From positions 142,202-206,201 of the forward strand of contig JANXWB010000010.1 in NCBI GenBank assembly GCA_025351345.1: a DNA stretch of 64,000 nucleotides, read 5' to 3'. Every line of letters begins with the position of its first letter. Positions within the stretch are counted from its first letter, which is position 1. A program made the position numbers and the translations under genes. Positions 52,284 to 61,928 of this stretch are shown piece after piece. This stretch comes from Synechococcales cyanobacterium GL140_1_metabat_312 (GTDB lineage Bacteria > Cyanobacteriota > Cyanobacteriia > Leptolyngbyales > Leptolyngbyaceae). The notes beneath the pieces are model-generated. The model saw nothing but the letters and a program-made list of their open reading frames with translations. It made no database searches and was not told the DNA's origin.

Positions 52284-54341
52284 TCAAGTATTGACAGAAT
52301 TTAGGTGTTCATAGTGTTCCCCGATCGGATTCAAGGTTGCATCCGCAAATATTCGGGGTTCTGGATCGGTGCTTAAAATTCGATAAACGCTAACCTGCTG
52401 GTGTTTGCCTTTGAGAGAAATTTTTCCCCAAGCTTCGAGGGGCTGAGACTTTGGTAAATACTGTTCATATTCAGCCAAATAAGCCTGAGTTTCCCCAGAA
52501 ATCAGAATGCGGCAAACTTCGGTTTGTTGTTGTTTTGAATAGCTCTCTAACCGAGAGGCAATATTCACCGTATCGCCAATAATCCCGTATTCCATGCGAT
52601 TCGGGCCGCCCAAGCTCCCCACAACCACATCCCCCGTACAAATACCCACTCGCATCGAGACGGGCGGTAATCCCTGAGCCATCCATTTTTCATTCAATGC
52701 CGTCAAGCGATCGCCCATGACCACCGCACAAGCCACCGCACGAGAAGCATCCTGCGCTATGGCCTCGGGTTTGACACTCGGGATAGGCACACCAAACGCC
52801 GCAAATACACCGTCGCCTGTAAATTTACTTACGATGCCGGAATGATCATGAATCACTTCAGTCATCACCGATAGATACTCATTCAACCAATCGAGCAGGG
52901 CTTCAGGCGTGAGCTGTTCAGAAATACTACTAAAACCTTTGAGATCAGTAAACATCATAGTGCCCGTCAGTCGCTGGCCAGGGAGTTTGCCCGATTGCAC
53001 CAACCGATAGCGGTTTTTCCAGAGCGCTAGAGCGATTTCTTTGGACGTATTTTGCCCTAACAGAATCATCACCATCCGATTTTGCTGCTGCATTTGCTGG
53101 GCACGGTAGGCCACAACCGCCGCGATCGTAGTAATGGCCGTCAAGGTAGGAGCCAAGAAGGGGAGCCAGAGTGCATGAGCCAGCAGCAAGCCAAAGGTCG
53201 TGCAACTCAGGAGCAACAGTACAATAGTTGTGATCATCGCCAACATCAACGGACCACGCTGTCGCCAGACTAAGCCGCCACCCGCCAAGGCCCACAACAA
53301 TAACCAACTCCATTTCCAAATCAACGGCACCCCCGAAATCAAGGGTCGCTCATCCAGGGTACTGCTCAGCAATTGACTAACCATTTGGGCATGAATCGCA
53401 ACGCCAGAGGCTTGATGATCAGCGAGTTTTCCAGGGCTGTAGGGCGTGTAAAAGTAGTCTTTTCCGCTTACTGCTGTCGTACCAATTAGCACTACTTTGC
53501 CTTGGATCCATTCAGGTTGAAACTCACCATTAAGAATTTGGGACAGACTGATATGACGGGCTATCGATCGGGCCGATCGATAGTTCAGCATCACTTGGTA
53601 GCCCTGGGTATCGGCCTGCTGATATCCGCCGGAATTAGGGGTGATGGGGATGAATGTTTTGGAACCAATTTGGAGATGATCGGCATTATCGGGATCAGGC
53701 TGAGAACTAATATTTTGAGCTTCGAGATAGGTAAGGGCGAGTTGATAAGAAAAGGAAGGCATGTCTCGTGCCACCATGAGATTTCGCCGAATCACGCCAT
53801 CACGATCGACCACAAGATCGTTAAAACCCACCTGTTCTGGGGGCAAATAAGCTGGGGGAGGGATCCGATCGGCATCGGTATCACCCAGTTTGGTAATGGC
53901 GACAATGTTGGGGCGGTTGAGCGCTTTTTGAAGTTCTTTGTTACCCGGTTCCTGAGGTAAGTCACGATGCAAATCCATGCCAATAGCGCGGGGACGATGC
54001 AGCTGTAATCGGTTGATAAGCTGGGCTATGGTCCGATCGGACGGTGTGCCTCGATTGAGGAATCGTAAATCAGTTTCAGTAATCTCGACAATCAACAATC
54101 GCGGATCTGGCCCCTCATTAGGTCGTAGTCGAATCATCCAGTCATAGGCTGGAAGTTCTAGGGATTCTAGCCCACCCAACTGTTGAATTGTGCCAATGAA
54201 CCCTGTCACCATCACGCTGAGCACAACTACTTTCAAGGAACTGGATTGGCTTAGACGTTGCCGGGTGTCTTGAACGATTTGTTTCAGTAAGGGCGGCGGT
54301 TGGAGGCGCGGAAACCGGGACAAGATTTTCTGAAAATGCAC
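52284..54341 (-). CDS. CHASE2-domain class III adenylate/guanylate cyclase
   Basis: The 685-residue membrane sensor has a first membrane segment (about 38-55), an extracytoplasmic CHASE2 domain (about 60-335; AYDWMIRLRPNEGPDPRLLIVEI), three membrane segments (about 340-415), and a cytoplasmic cyclase (about 455-640). Cyclase motifs are MMFTDLKGFSSISEQL (metal Asp), FTGDGVFAAFGVP (second Asp) and YGIIGDTVNIASRLESYS. Both metal-binding Asp are present, so it should make a cyclic nucleotide. It lies directly downstream of the CHAT gene and upstream of DUF928 on the same strand. Confidence 0.93.
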   Translation of the reverse strand: MHFQKILSRFPRLQPPPLLKQIVQDTRQRLSQSSSLKVVVLSVMVTGFIGTIQQLGGLESLELPAYDWMIRLRPNEGPDPRLLIVEITETDLRFLNRGTPSDRTIAQLINRLQLHRPRAIGMDLHRDLPQEPGNKELQKALNRPNIVAITKLGDTDADRIPPPAYLPPEQVGFNDLVVDRDGVIRRNLMVARDMPSFSYQLALTYLEAQNISSQPDPDNADHLQIGSKTFIPITPNSGGYQQADTQGYQVMLNYRSARSIARHISLSQILNGEFQPEWIQGKVVLIGTTAVSGKDYFYTPYSPGKLADHQASGVAIHAQMVSQLLSSTLDERPLISGVPLIWKWSWLLLWALAGGGLVWRQRGPLMLAMITTIVLLLLSCTTFGLLLAHALWLPFLAPTLTAITTIAAVVAYRAQQMQQQNRMVMILLGQNTSKEIALALWKNRYRLVQSGKLPGQRLTGTMMFTDLKGFSSISEQLTPEALLDWLNEYLSVMTEVIHDHSGIVSKFTGDGVFAAFGVPIPSVKPEAIAQDASRAVACAVVMGDRLTALNEKWMAQGLPPVSMRVGICTGDVVVGSLGGPNRMEYGIIGDTVNIASRLESYSKQQQTEVCRILISGETQAYLAEYEQYLPKSQPLEAWGKISLKGKHQQVSVYRILSTDPEPRIFADATLNPIGEHYEHLNSVNT

Positions 54342-54494
54342 GGTACTTTATAGCAAAAGATTATTGCTTATACTACCTAAGAAACAGGCTGTACTTGCAT
54401 TTTTCAATGTTCAGCATGAACAGATATGTTGGGTTCTGTTAGCCGATCGGTTCTGGTAAAACACATCTAATAAACTTCGTACGCCTTGACGGTG

Positions 54495-57400
54495 CTACCA
54501 AGGATTACCCACCAACGTAAACGCCGCCCAATAATAGGGATGCTGAAAATCAGGATCACTCACCCGAACACCATCTGGCAAAGTAAGACGTAAGTTTTGA
54601 GATAGACCCAAAATCTTGCCATCATTCACAATAATTTGTCGGCGCAGCAGTTTAATTTGAGCTTGTCTCAGGGCTGCCGCTTTAATAGGAGTCACTCTAA
54701 GCGCCGCATAAAACTGACTAAACAGCAACGTCGTGGCCGTATCATCAACAGACCATAAACTTGCGATCGCCGTTTTCACCCCCGTCTGCACCGCCAATCC
54801 CGCTAACCCCAACTCCGAAGAACGATCGCCCAGAGCCGTCCGGCAAGCACTCAACACCAATAATTCTACCGGGGGATTATTCCAGCCGAGTTGCTTAATT
54901 TGGTTGAGTTTTAACCGATCGTCCCAAAGTTGAATATAGGAATCCTGCACCGAGCCAGTCGTGAAATTGGCATGGGTCGCGAGATGGACAATGCGAAAAG
55001 GTTGGCGTTGGCGGGCAGTGCGAAGAACATCTAACGTAGCTTGGGCATTGCTGTAGCTCAACTGCTGAGGCCATAGCTGACCAATGGCAGACAGTTCAGT
55101 CGTCACCATGGGTAGCGGCATTTGACCTTGAGTCGCTTGAGAAATGCCCAGAGCCAATAAATCAGACGCACGAAGATCTTGATAAGCCGTTTGGGTCAGG
55201 CCAAGACTGGGCATTAAGCCAACGCTGTATTGTTCAATTAAAAATTGTTTACCATTATGCAAAGCGCTGTAAGGAATGGCCTTAAGACCAGTTTCAGGAA
55301 CAAAGACTAGATTGGTAATGCCCTGCGATTGCAACTCCGAGCGAATCGGTTCAATCAGCCATTTGTAAAGCTGCTGACTAGCGGGAAGATAGGTTTTGGT
55401 GTGGGTTCGCATCGGATTCACCACCTCTTGACGAAAGAAGCGAGCCGTGGCTAGGAGTTTTTCACTATCGATCGGCAGCCGTTTACGAAACCGCCCTTTA
55501 GCGGTCACAAGAGTGAGTTCTACCTCTTCTAAAGCCTTAGCGGTGGCAGGTTTATTATCAGCTTCATTCACTTTCGCCGCTACCAATCGAATGTAAATCA
55601 ATGCAGCCTTAATACCCGTTTTTGATTCAATCAGACGAGTCAATTCACTACCATCCACTCCGCTTTTCGCGCCCGCCGTATCGAAACCCGCTGCCTTGAG
55701 TTCATTTGTAAGCCGCCCATCCAACGCCGCCACATCAGCCGCAGACACATTAGACAAGACACTATCATAGGGAAAAGACACAGCAGGTTTATCCGGATTA
55801 GGTGCGACGAGTTGAATATCTGGAATTTCAGGCACATCAAACCGAAGCGGAAGACTAGGATATTGCTCAAAGGCAGTGGCCACGGGCGGCACATCCAATG
55901 CCACAATTTCAAATGAAACCCCGATCGATCGGTTTTTTGGCGCAATATAAGTAAGCAAATCAGTCATTTTAACTGGACGAGCAGCACTCACTTCGCGACC
56001 TGTGGAATCAAACAACCGTCCGGCAGAACCATCAGCATTGCGGACTCGAATATAAATATTGACGAAATCTTGATTGGGATCGATCGGTGCAGTGAGACCC
56101 AAATCAGCCAGAGTAAATTGAATACTTTGGCCAGGTTTAACACTGAGCGACAGTAGTTTTGCATTGGCTAAACCTGAAAAAAAGGGTCGCTGATTTTCGG
56201 TAGTAATAGTGATATTCGATCCAGGAGTAGCCGTAACGGTTTTGTCCTGAATTGCAAACTGACCCACGGTTAGCGGAGGATTGCTCACCGGATCATTTCC
56301 CACAACCAAACTTCCAGTAGACCCATTAAAAGTCGGATTACCAATGATAAAAGGTTGATTACTCTTTCCCCCGCGATGATTAATTGTCAATGATTCTCCA
56401 GCATGAATACTACTAATCGTAAACAATCCAGTAGTGATATCTTGCTTTACGCTAGCTCCCGTGATTCGGACCCGATCGCCGCTTATACTAACGCTCCCAC
56501 CACTACTACCGATCGCCTGAATACTATCTACCGTGACATCGCCCGTTTGATTAAACAGCCGAACATTGCCTGCACTATTAGTTGCACTATTAATATTGTT
56601 AGTATTACTACCAGCATTTGCCTCAATACGACCTGCATTTAATTCCGTTTGAGCAGTTAGAGTAATATTTCCCGCATTGCCTGTAGTCTGAGGTGTTGTC
56701 CAAATCAAACTAGTATTCAAACGATTGGCTTGCAAATTCACACCGCCACCAAAGGTGAAAATCGGACCGACTTGAAGTAATCCAGTACGCAAATCAGTCC
56801 GAGTCGCCAAATTTACATCCTTACCCTGCGTAATAATTCCCCCCACTACAAGCGGACCTTGGCTCTGAATATCGACCCGTCCACCTAAACCAATGGGGAT
56901 ACCTGCACTAGTTGTAGTACTAGAAGCTTGGGTAATAATGAATTGTGTCGTAGCCCGATCGGCTCGGAGTGCGACATCTTGATTGGGAGTAATAATGTTA
57001 CCTACATCAACTCTTTGAGCCAATTGACCATTTAGCCCCTGCAATAGAACGGCCCCACCCGAATTCGCTGACCCGCCGCTTAATGAATTATTTAATGAAC
57101 CGCTGGCCGTATTAATGGATTGCGCTTGAATAATAGGTGCTTGAATATCGATCGATCGTCCTTGGCTTTGGAGTGGTAAATCCGATCGGAACTCAGTTCC
57201 CGCCTGCAATGTAATCATCCCACCCGTGCCAAAATTCATTTGATTTGCAGTCCCCTTTTGAATCCAAAGTTGTTGATTCGCCGCCAACACCAACGGCCCA
57301 TCCACCTGCACAGCTAAATCATTCACCACTACCCGATCGCCCAACCCCTGAAAAGTGCCACCCGCAACTCGCCCCGCAACAATCGTGAGACCGGGACGAT

Positions 57401-58280
57401 CGCCGATCATCACTCCCGATCCCTTAAGTTGAACTTGTCCGGTAGCTGTGGTTTCCAGTTGGGTCGCATGGTGCAAAGGATCGCCCTTCGCTAACAATTG
57501 TGAAAACGTCGCCGGAGTCCAAGCAGCCCCAGTTGTTGCGGCTAAAGGCTGAAACTCTAGACTCAGAATATTGCCAGCTTGCTGCAACCGAATGCGCTGA
57601 GTACCCGGTACTGATGCCAACGTTACATTCCCCCCCGAGGCTACGATTTCGCCCGTATTAACCACCGTACCGCCAATCAGGTTTAATGATTGGCCAGGAA
57701 GAACAGACAAATTGCCTAGGTTTACGATCGAACCGGGTTGATTTAGGGCAAACAGTAGCGCCGTGGGATCACCTGTTAGGGTTGACGATGGGCTACCGCT
57801 CAAGATGTTCCACTGACCATTATCAAAGTTCAATCCCGTAGCCGTGGTGGCTGTAAACATTCCGGGCAAATTCAGACGAACATTAGGACCAAACAAAATC
57901 CCCGCCGGATTCATTAAATATAAGTTTGATGACCCGCCGCTGACCTTGAGTATTCCATCAATCACCGATGCTTCCCCGCCTACAATTCGAGTGAAAATAT
58001 TACGAATAGCAGGGGTTGATTGAATATTAACAATTTGGTCGCGGGTGAAACTAAATCTATCAAAACTATGAAATAAATTGGCACCATTACGCTGACCGCC
58101 CGTAATATCAAATTGATTTCCAGTGGTTTGAGATCGAGTATTTATACTGTCAGCAGAAGGAATGACTTGAGCGTTAACAGACAAGCTACTCGCGACTATT
58201 GGCAAAACGACTATTGGCAAAACGGATCCGATCGCAATCATCGAACGTCCCATACATGATAACCAAAAGTAAGAAGTCAT
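54495..58280 (-). CDS. Two-partner-secretion exoprotein (TpsA) fused to a CHAT protease
   Basis: The 1261-residue protein has a signal peptide, an N-terminal TPS/filamentous-hemagglutinin domain (about 38-270; SSNLYLMNPAGILFGPNVRLNLPGMF), a beta-helix region of repeated turns to about 700, a spacer domain, and a C-terminal CHAT caspase-like domain (about 960-1260). The catalytic dyad is visible: His in RIVHLATHANF and Cys in LLVLSACRTALGD. A secreted caspase-like protease is the natural reading. The TpsB transporter is encoded at 61929-63578 on the other strand. Confidence 0.93.
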   Translation of the reverse strand: MTSYFWLSCMGRSMIAIGSVLPIVVLPIVASSLSVNAQVIPSADSINTRSQTTGNQFDITGGQRNGANLFHSFDRFSFTRDQIVNIQSTPAIRNIFTRIVGGEASVIDGILKVSGGSSNLYLMNPAGILFGPNVRLNLPGMFTATTATGLNFDNGQWNILSGSPSSTLTGDPTALLFALNQPGSIVNLGNLSVLPGQSLNLIGGTVVNTGEIVASGGNVTLASVPGTQRIRLQQAGNILSLEFQPLAATTGAAWTPATFSQLLAKGDPLHHATQLETTATGQVQLKGSGVMIGDRPGLTIVAGRVAGGTFQGLGDRVVVNDLAVQVDGPLVLAANQQLWIQKGTANQMNFGTGGMITLQAGTEFRSDLPLQSQGRSIDIQAPIIQAQSINTASGSLNNSLSGGSANSGGAVLLQGLNGQLAQRVDVGNIITPNQDVALRADRATTQFIITQASSTTTSAGIPIGLGGRVDIQSQGPLVVGGIITQGKDVNLATRTDLRTGLLQVGPIFTFGGGVNLQANRLNTSLIWTTPQTTGNAGNITLTAQTELNAGRIEANAGSNTNNINSATNSAGNVRLFNQTGDVTVDSIQAIGSSGGSVSISGDRVRITGASVKQDITTGLFTISSIHAGESLTINHRGGKSNQPFIIGNPTFNGSTGSLVVGNDPVSNPPLTVGQFAIQDKTVTATPGSNITITTENQRPFFSGLANAKLLSLSVKPGQSIQFTLADLGLTAPIDPNQDFVNIYIRVRNADGSAGRLFDSTGREVSAARPVKMTDLLTYIAPKNRSIGVSFEIVALDVPPVATAFEQYPSLPLRFDVPEIPDIQLVAPNPDKPAVSFPYDSVLSNVSAADVAALDGRLTNELKAAGFDTAGAKSGVDGSELTRLIESKTGIKAALIYIRLVAAKVNEADNKPATAKALEEVELTLVTAKGRFRKRLPIDSEKLLATARFFRQEVVNPMRTHTKTYLPASQQLYKWLIEPIRSELQSQGITNLVFVPETGLKAIPYSALHNGKQFLIEQYSVGLMPSLGLTQTAYQDLRASDLLALGISQATQGQMPLPMVTTELSAIGQLWPQQLSYSNAQATLDVLRTARQRQPFRIVHLATHANFTTGSVQDSYIQLWDDRLKLNQIKQLGWNNPPVELLVLSACRTALGDRSSELGLAGLAVQTGVKTAIASLWSVDDTATTLLFSQFYAALRVTPIKAAALRQAQIKLLRRQIIVNDGKILGLSQNLRLTLPDGVRVSDPDFQHPYYWAAFTLVGNPW

Positions 58281-58353
58281 AGATTACACCCGATCGCACT
58301 ATCCTAAGCATTCCCATAATTTTGAAATTAGGAGAGAGTTTAAAAAAATAATC

Positions 58354-61041
58354 CTAAAAAACAATCTTGCCCTCTAACTTCAATTCCAGATCCCGACCAT
58401 TCAGGCCCAAGCGTGATTGCCAGCGCCCATTGTTATTAGGACTTTGACGTTGAACAATAATCCCAAAGGCATTCCCCGCCGATCGATTGTTGAGACCTGC
58501 CGTCGTCTGAAAATTTTGAGCATATATCCCAGCCGACCATGGAAAATCTAGGCTTTGCAACACCTCGACTGACCCAAATAAAGAACTGGTGCTCTGTTCT
58601 AACGATCCAGTCAAACGCAATCCTGATAATAATCCAAGATCAGCGCGCAAAAAGAGAATCGGATCTAGTTTGTTATCTAGTTGAGTATTGTAAGCCGCTA
58701 GAAATAGACCTGCTGTAATTCCATAATTAGCCGCCGTAGTTTGTCGAAAATAGCCATAGCTAGCGGTTAAGGTCGTCGGATTACTTACATTATTCGCACT
58801 ATTCCAAACCAATTGTAAACTAGGCGTTGAAGTAATCAGAGCATTTATCTGTTGATTCGCATCTCGCTGCACCTGATTACTAGTCCAATTGAGTAGTAGA
58901 TTGGCATATAGTCCAACATGCGGTTCAGGATTCGTAATTTGATCATATTTAATATTAGGTGCCGGATTGCGACTGAAGTTCCCCCAAGCACCGATCGCCG
59001 CGCTGTAATTGAATGCTCCGCGAGACTTAGACCAAAGTAATTCTAAGGACGGTAAATCGAAAAGACCATCAAACCGATCGATCGTAGAAATAATACGACC
59101 CGTTTGAGTTAGATCAATCCGATCGAATGCCGAATCAAACGATCGAATGGCAATAGGCACAACGGTTAAGTCTCTATTATTTAAATCTGTAGCATTTAAG
59201 CCTGCATCATTCGAGAGTTGAAATTGCTGCGTTCCATCCACACTCGTCAAGATGGTTTTGACCGCTGCCGTGCGATTAATGGGTGGCAATCCCGTTTGTG
59301 ACTGGGGAATCACATTACCAATAAAACTCAAGGGACCAAAACGATCATCAGACAACCGAAGTCTAGAAATGTAGGTATAGTCTTCTTGCCAAACTTGCTG
59401 AATTCGTACTAACTGAACCCGGCGTTGATGGGTGCCCGATCGAACCTGAAAAATACTAGAACGATCGGGAGTAATGGTGCTGGGCCAGGTGAATGAACCC
59501 GACACTTGATTGAGTCCACTGACCCGATTTACACTATTAAGAGTACGGTCCAGACGTTGATTGATTTGTTGACGTTGTTCGGGTGTTGTTTGAGTTCGCA
59601 GCGGCGTAAAAGGATCTCGACGGCGCGATCGCAAATTAGCTTCCCAAATACTGGTTTCAATTCGAGCGGGATGAATCAATTCAAATAAACTACCCAACAC
59701 CATTCCAAAAGTTGTATTTGCCGTTTGTCCTTCATTTAATTTGCCGCGCTCAAAATTATATGACAGCGCAATACCAGGATTTGCAAATACATTATAATAA
59801 GTGGCAGTTCCCGGTGTTTTTTCATACTGTAGTAAGGTCCGATTGTGGGGACGACTGAGGCGAAGTTGATGCCAATCTTGGGTTTGTATATTTGTCGTTT
59901 TTGTACTAATGATTTTTGGCGATCGTAATCCCAATGACACCCAATTCAATGAATTTAAATAATACAATTGTCGATCGTTTTGACTTAAAAATGGATTGAC
60001 CAATACATTCAATAAATCCAGATTATCAAACTTATCAGGCTGAGCAACTTTAATCCCCGGAATAGACGTTACAGCGGGTTTAAAACTATATCCCTCACCA
60101 CTAAGCGGATTGCCAAAATTAATCCCAGCCTTACCGAGCACGCCTTTCTTGATCAAAGCACCTTCATACAACCCATCACCTTCAAGCAAGACCTGCAAAT
60201 TTGTCGTGGGAAATGCCTGCAACAATTTTGGAGTATTGCCCAATGCCAAAAACTGAAACAACGATCCACCGCCGGAAGAACTATAGGTCGAACCTGTCCC
60301 TAAACGGGGTGGCAGAATAGTTTGAATATTATCACGCACTACATTATCCGTATTAATCGTAATAGATGGAGTAGGAACGCCTTCAGGATTATTAATTTCG
60401 CCTGCGATCGACAAAATCGAGAATTTATTTTCAGTGTCATTACCAACTAAATCCTGAAACGTCTGAGGCAAAATCCAGGCAGCTTGCAATCCCCACAGCG
60501 GCTGAGTGACTTCAAGAATTTGCTCAACAATAGTTCGGCTCGCTTGACCTTGATATTCAATGCTTGTTTGCCAACCCTGGGTTTCAATGACAATTCGATT
60601 TCCCGGCAACACCCAATAAAGCTGTTTTTCTGGGGGAAAGTAAGAATCCGAAAATTCTTGCAACACCGTTCGGTTATCGGTATTTTTAAGATTCAATTGA
60701 ATACTGTGGCCTCGCTGACTCGGCTGAAACTGCATCGGGATTCCGGGCTGAGGCTTGCCCAATGGATTAACCAAAGCGGGATAACGCGTATTGGTTTTAG
60801 TTAAGGCTCCTAAGCTGTCCCCAGCGATCGGGTCTACAGGAGTTTCTGGAGCGATCGGCACTATCGGCACTATTGGAATAACAGGAATAGGGGGAATGAG
60901 AGGAATAGGGGGAATAACTGAATTATTGTCGGGCGGGAGAGGTATTTCGGCGATCGCGTTATCACTCAATGCAGGAGATAGAACACCCAAAACAATAATG
61001 AACAAAAGACTGCAAAAATTTAGGGTAGGAACTCCGCTCAC
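58354..61041 (-). CDS. Predicted outer-membrane protein of the CHAT/TPS locus
   Basis: The protein of about 895 residues starts at GTG 61041, where GGAG lies seven bases before it and a signal peptide follows (FCSLLFIIVLGVLSPALS). The longer frame to 61233 has no such features. A Pro-Ile-rich repeat (PPIPLIPPIPVIPIVPIVPI) follows, then about 750 residues rich in beta-strand patterns, ending in F (LELKLEGKIVF), as do outer-membrane barrels. No known domain is recognised. It lies 74 bases before the TpsA-CHAT gene. Confidence 0.65.
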   Translation of the reverse strand: MSGVPTLNFCSLLFIIVLGVLSPALSDNAIAEIPLPPDNNSVIPPIPLIPPIPVIPIVPIVPIAPETPVDPIAGDSLGALTKTNTRYPALVNPLGKPQPGIPMQFQPSQRGHSIQLNLKNTDNRTVLQEFSDSYFPPEKQLYWVLPGNRIVIETQGWQTSIEYQGQASRTIVEQILEVTQPLWGLQAAWILPQTFQDLVGNDTENKFSILSIAGEINNPEGVPTPSITINTDNVVRDNIQTILPPRLGTGSTYSSSGGGSLFQFLALGNTPKLLQAFPTTNLQVLLEGDGLYEGALIKKGVLGKAGINFGNPLSGEGYSFKPAVTSIPGIKVAQPDKFDNLDLLNVLVNPFLSQNDRQLYYLNSLNWVSLGLRSPKIISTKTTNIQTQDWHQLRLSRPHNRTLLQYEKTPGTATYYNVFANPGIALSYNFERGKLNEGQTANTTFGMVLGSLFELIHPARIETSIWEANLRSRRRDPFTPLRTQTTPEQRQQINQRLDRTLNSVNRVSGLNQVSGSFTWPSTITPDRSSIFQVRSGTHQRRVQLVRIQQVWQEDYTYISRLRLSDDRFGPLSFIGNVIPQSQTGLPPINRTAAVKTILTSVDGTQQFQLSNDAGLNATDLNNRDLTVVPIAIRSFDSAFDRIDLTQTGRIISTIDRFDGLFDLPSLELLWSKSRGAFNYSAAIGAWGNFSRNPAPNIKYDQITNPEPHVGLYANLLLNWTSNQVQRDANQQINALITSTPSLQLVWNSANNVSNPTTLTASYGYFRQTTAANYGITAGLFLAAYNTQLDNKLDPILFLRADLGLLSGLRLTGSLEQSTSSLFGSVEVLQSLDFPWSAGIYAQNFQTTAGLNNRSAGNAFGIIVQRQSPNNNGRWQSRLGLNGRDLELKLEGKIVF

Positions 61042-61249
61042 ATCGTAACTCCGGGACTGTCCCCCTAGAATGCCCAGAACATGCAGATCGATCGCAAGTT
61101 TTAACTGACTACTCAAAATTCGATTGAAGGAAGGTCTAGAGTCTTCAAAGAAAATTCGCCTGTTGTTATGAGGCTTGATAGACCATCTCACAACAGCAGG
61201 CGGGAACGATCGGGCTAAGCCCAGAACCGACACTAAACTAATTTATTTG

Positions 61250-61666
61250 TTACTCCAAACCGTTTGCACCAGCAGCAGCTTTCAAAATAGCCGCATAAGC
61301 ATCCAACCCAGACTGATCTGTAGTCGTAATGGCAGATAGCTTTGCAATCACTGCATCTTTCAAAGTTGCGCTGCTGGGAGCGGCTACCGTTGCTGTTGCT
61401 ACGCCAGTGTTCAAGGTCAATCCGAGAGGCGCACCTGTTGTTCCTGGAATCGCCGTCACTGTCAAAGCAGCATCGAAGGCATAGCCTGTAGGCGCAACTT
61501 TTTCAGCAGAGATAGATGTGGTGAATCCGGCTGGAGTAGTATAGCTAACGGATCCGCTGACAGATGCATTTTCTGCAAAGGCAGGTGCGATTCCGATCGA
61601 TCCTAAGCCGAGCAAAGTGATACTGAGGTTAGCCAATACAGCAGCAGAACGAGAGAGTGAAATCAT
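61250..61666 (-). CDS. Small exported Ala/Thr-rich protein
   Basis: The 138-residue protein starts at ATG 61666 and has a signal peptide (LANLSITLLGLGSIGIAPAFA). The mature part is a low-complexity Ala/Thr/Ser/Gly domain with only small side chains and no Cys. It may be a small adhesin or a surface-coat protein. It opens the minus-strand run that contains the predicted outer-membrane protein and TpsA-CHAT. Unrecognised. Confidence 0.65.
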   Translation of the reverse strand: MISLSRSAAVLANLSITLLGLGSIGIAPAFAENASVSGSVSYTTPAGFTTSISAEKVAPTGYAFDAALTVTAIPGTTGAPLGLTLNTGVATATVAAPSSATLKDAVIAKLSAITTTDQSGLDAYAAILKAAAGANGLE

Positions 61667-61928
61667 TATTATTCCTAAATATGCGCAAGATGATAGAGAC
61701 CTAGACAGATTCGCAATAAGATACTTAATGAATAGATTCCTAAGTAATGACTTTCTTGGAATCACTTAACTTATTTTTATATTCACTATCTTAGCTGAAC
61801 TAATAATCGCTTAAATCATTCCCCCTGACTTCCGAGACTTTACGCAAGTTTAAAAATTACTGCTTGCTATTAAGCAAAATGACCGGGCATACTCTTAGGA
61901 GATTTAGGTAATTTTAGGGGCAAAAAAG
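61667..61928. promoter_or_regulatory. Divergent promoter region of the CHAT/TPS locus
   Basis: This AT-rich gap of about 260 bases drives the minus-strand gene run and the plus-strand TpsB gene. I see no strong operator or riboswitch. Confidence 0.4.
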
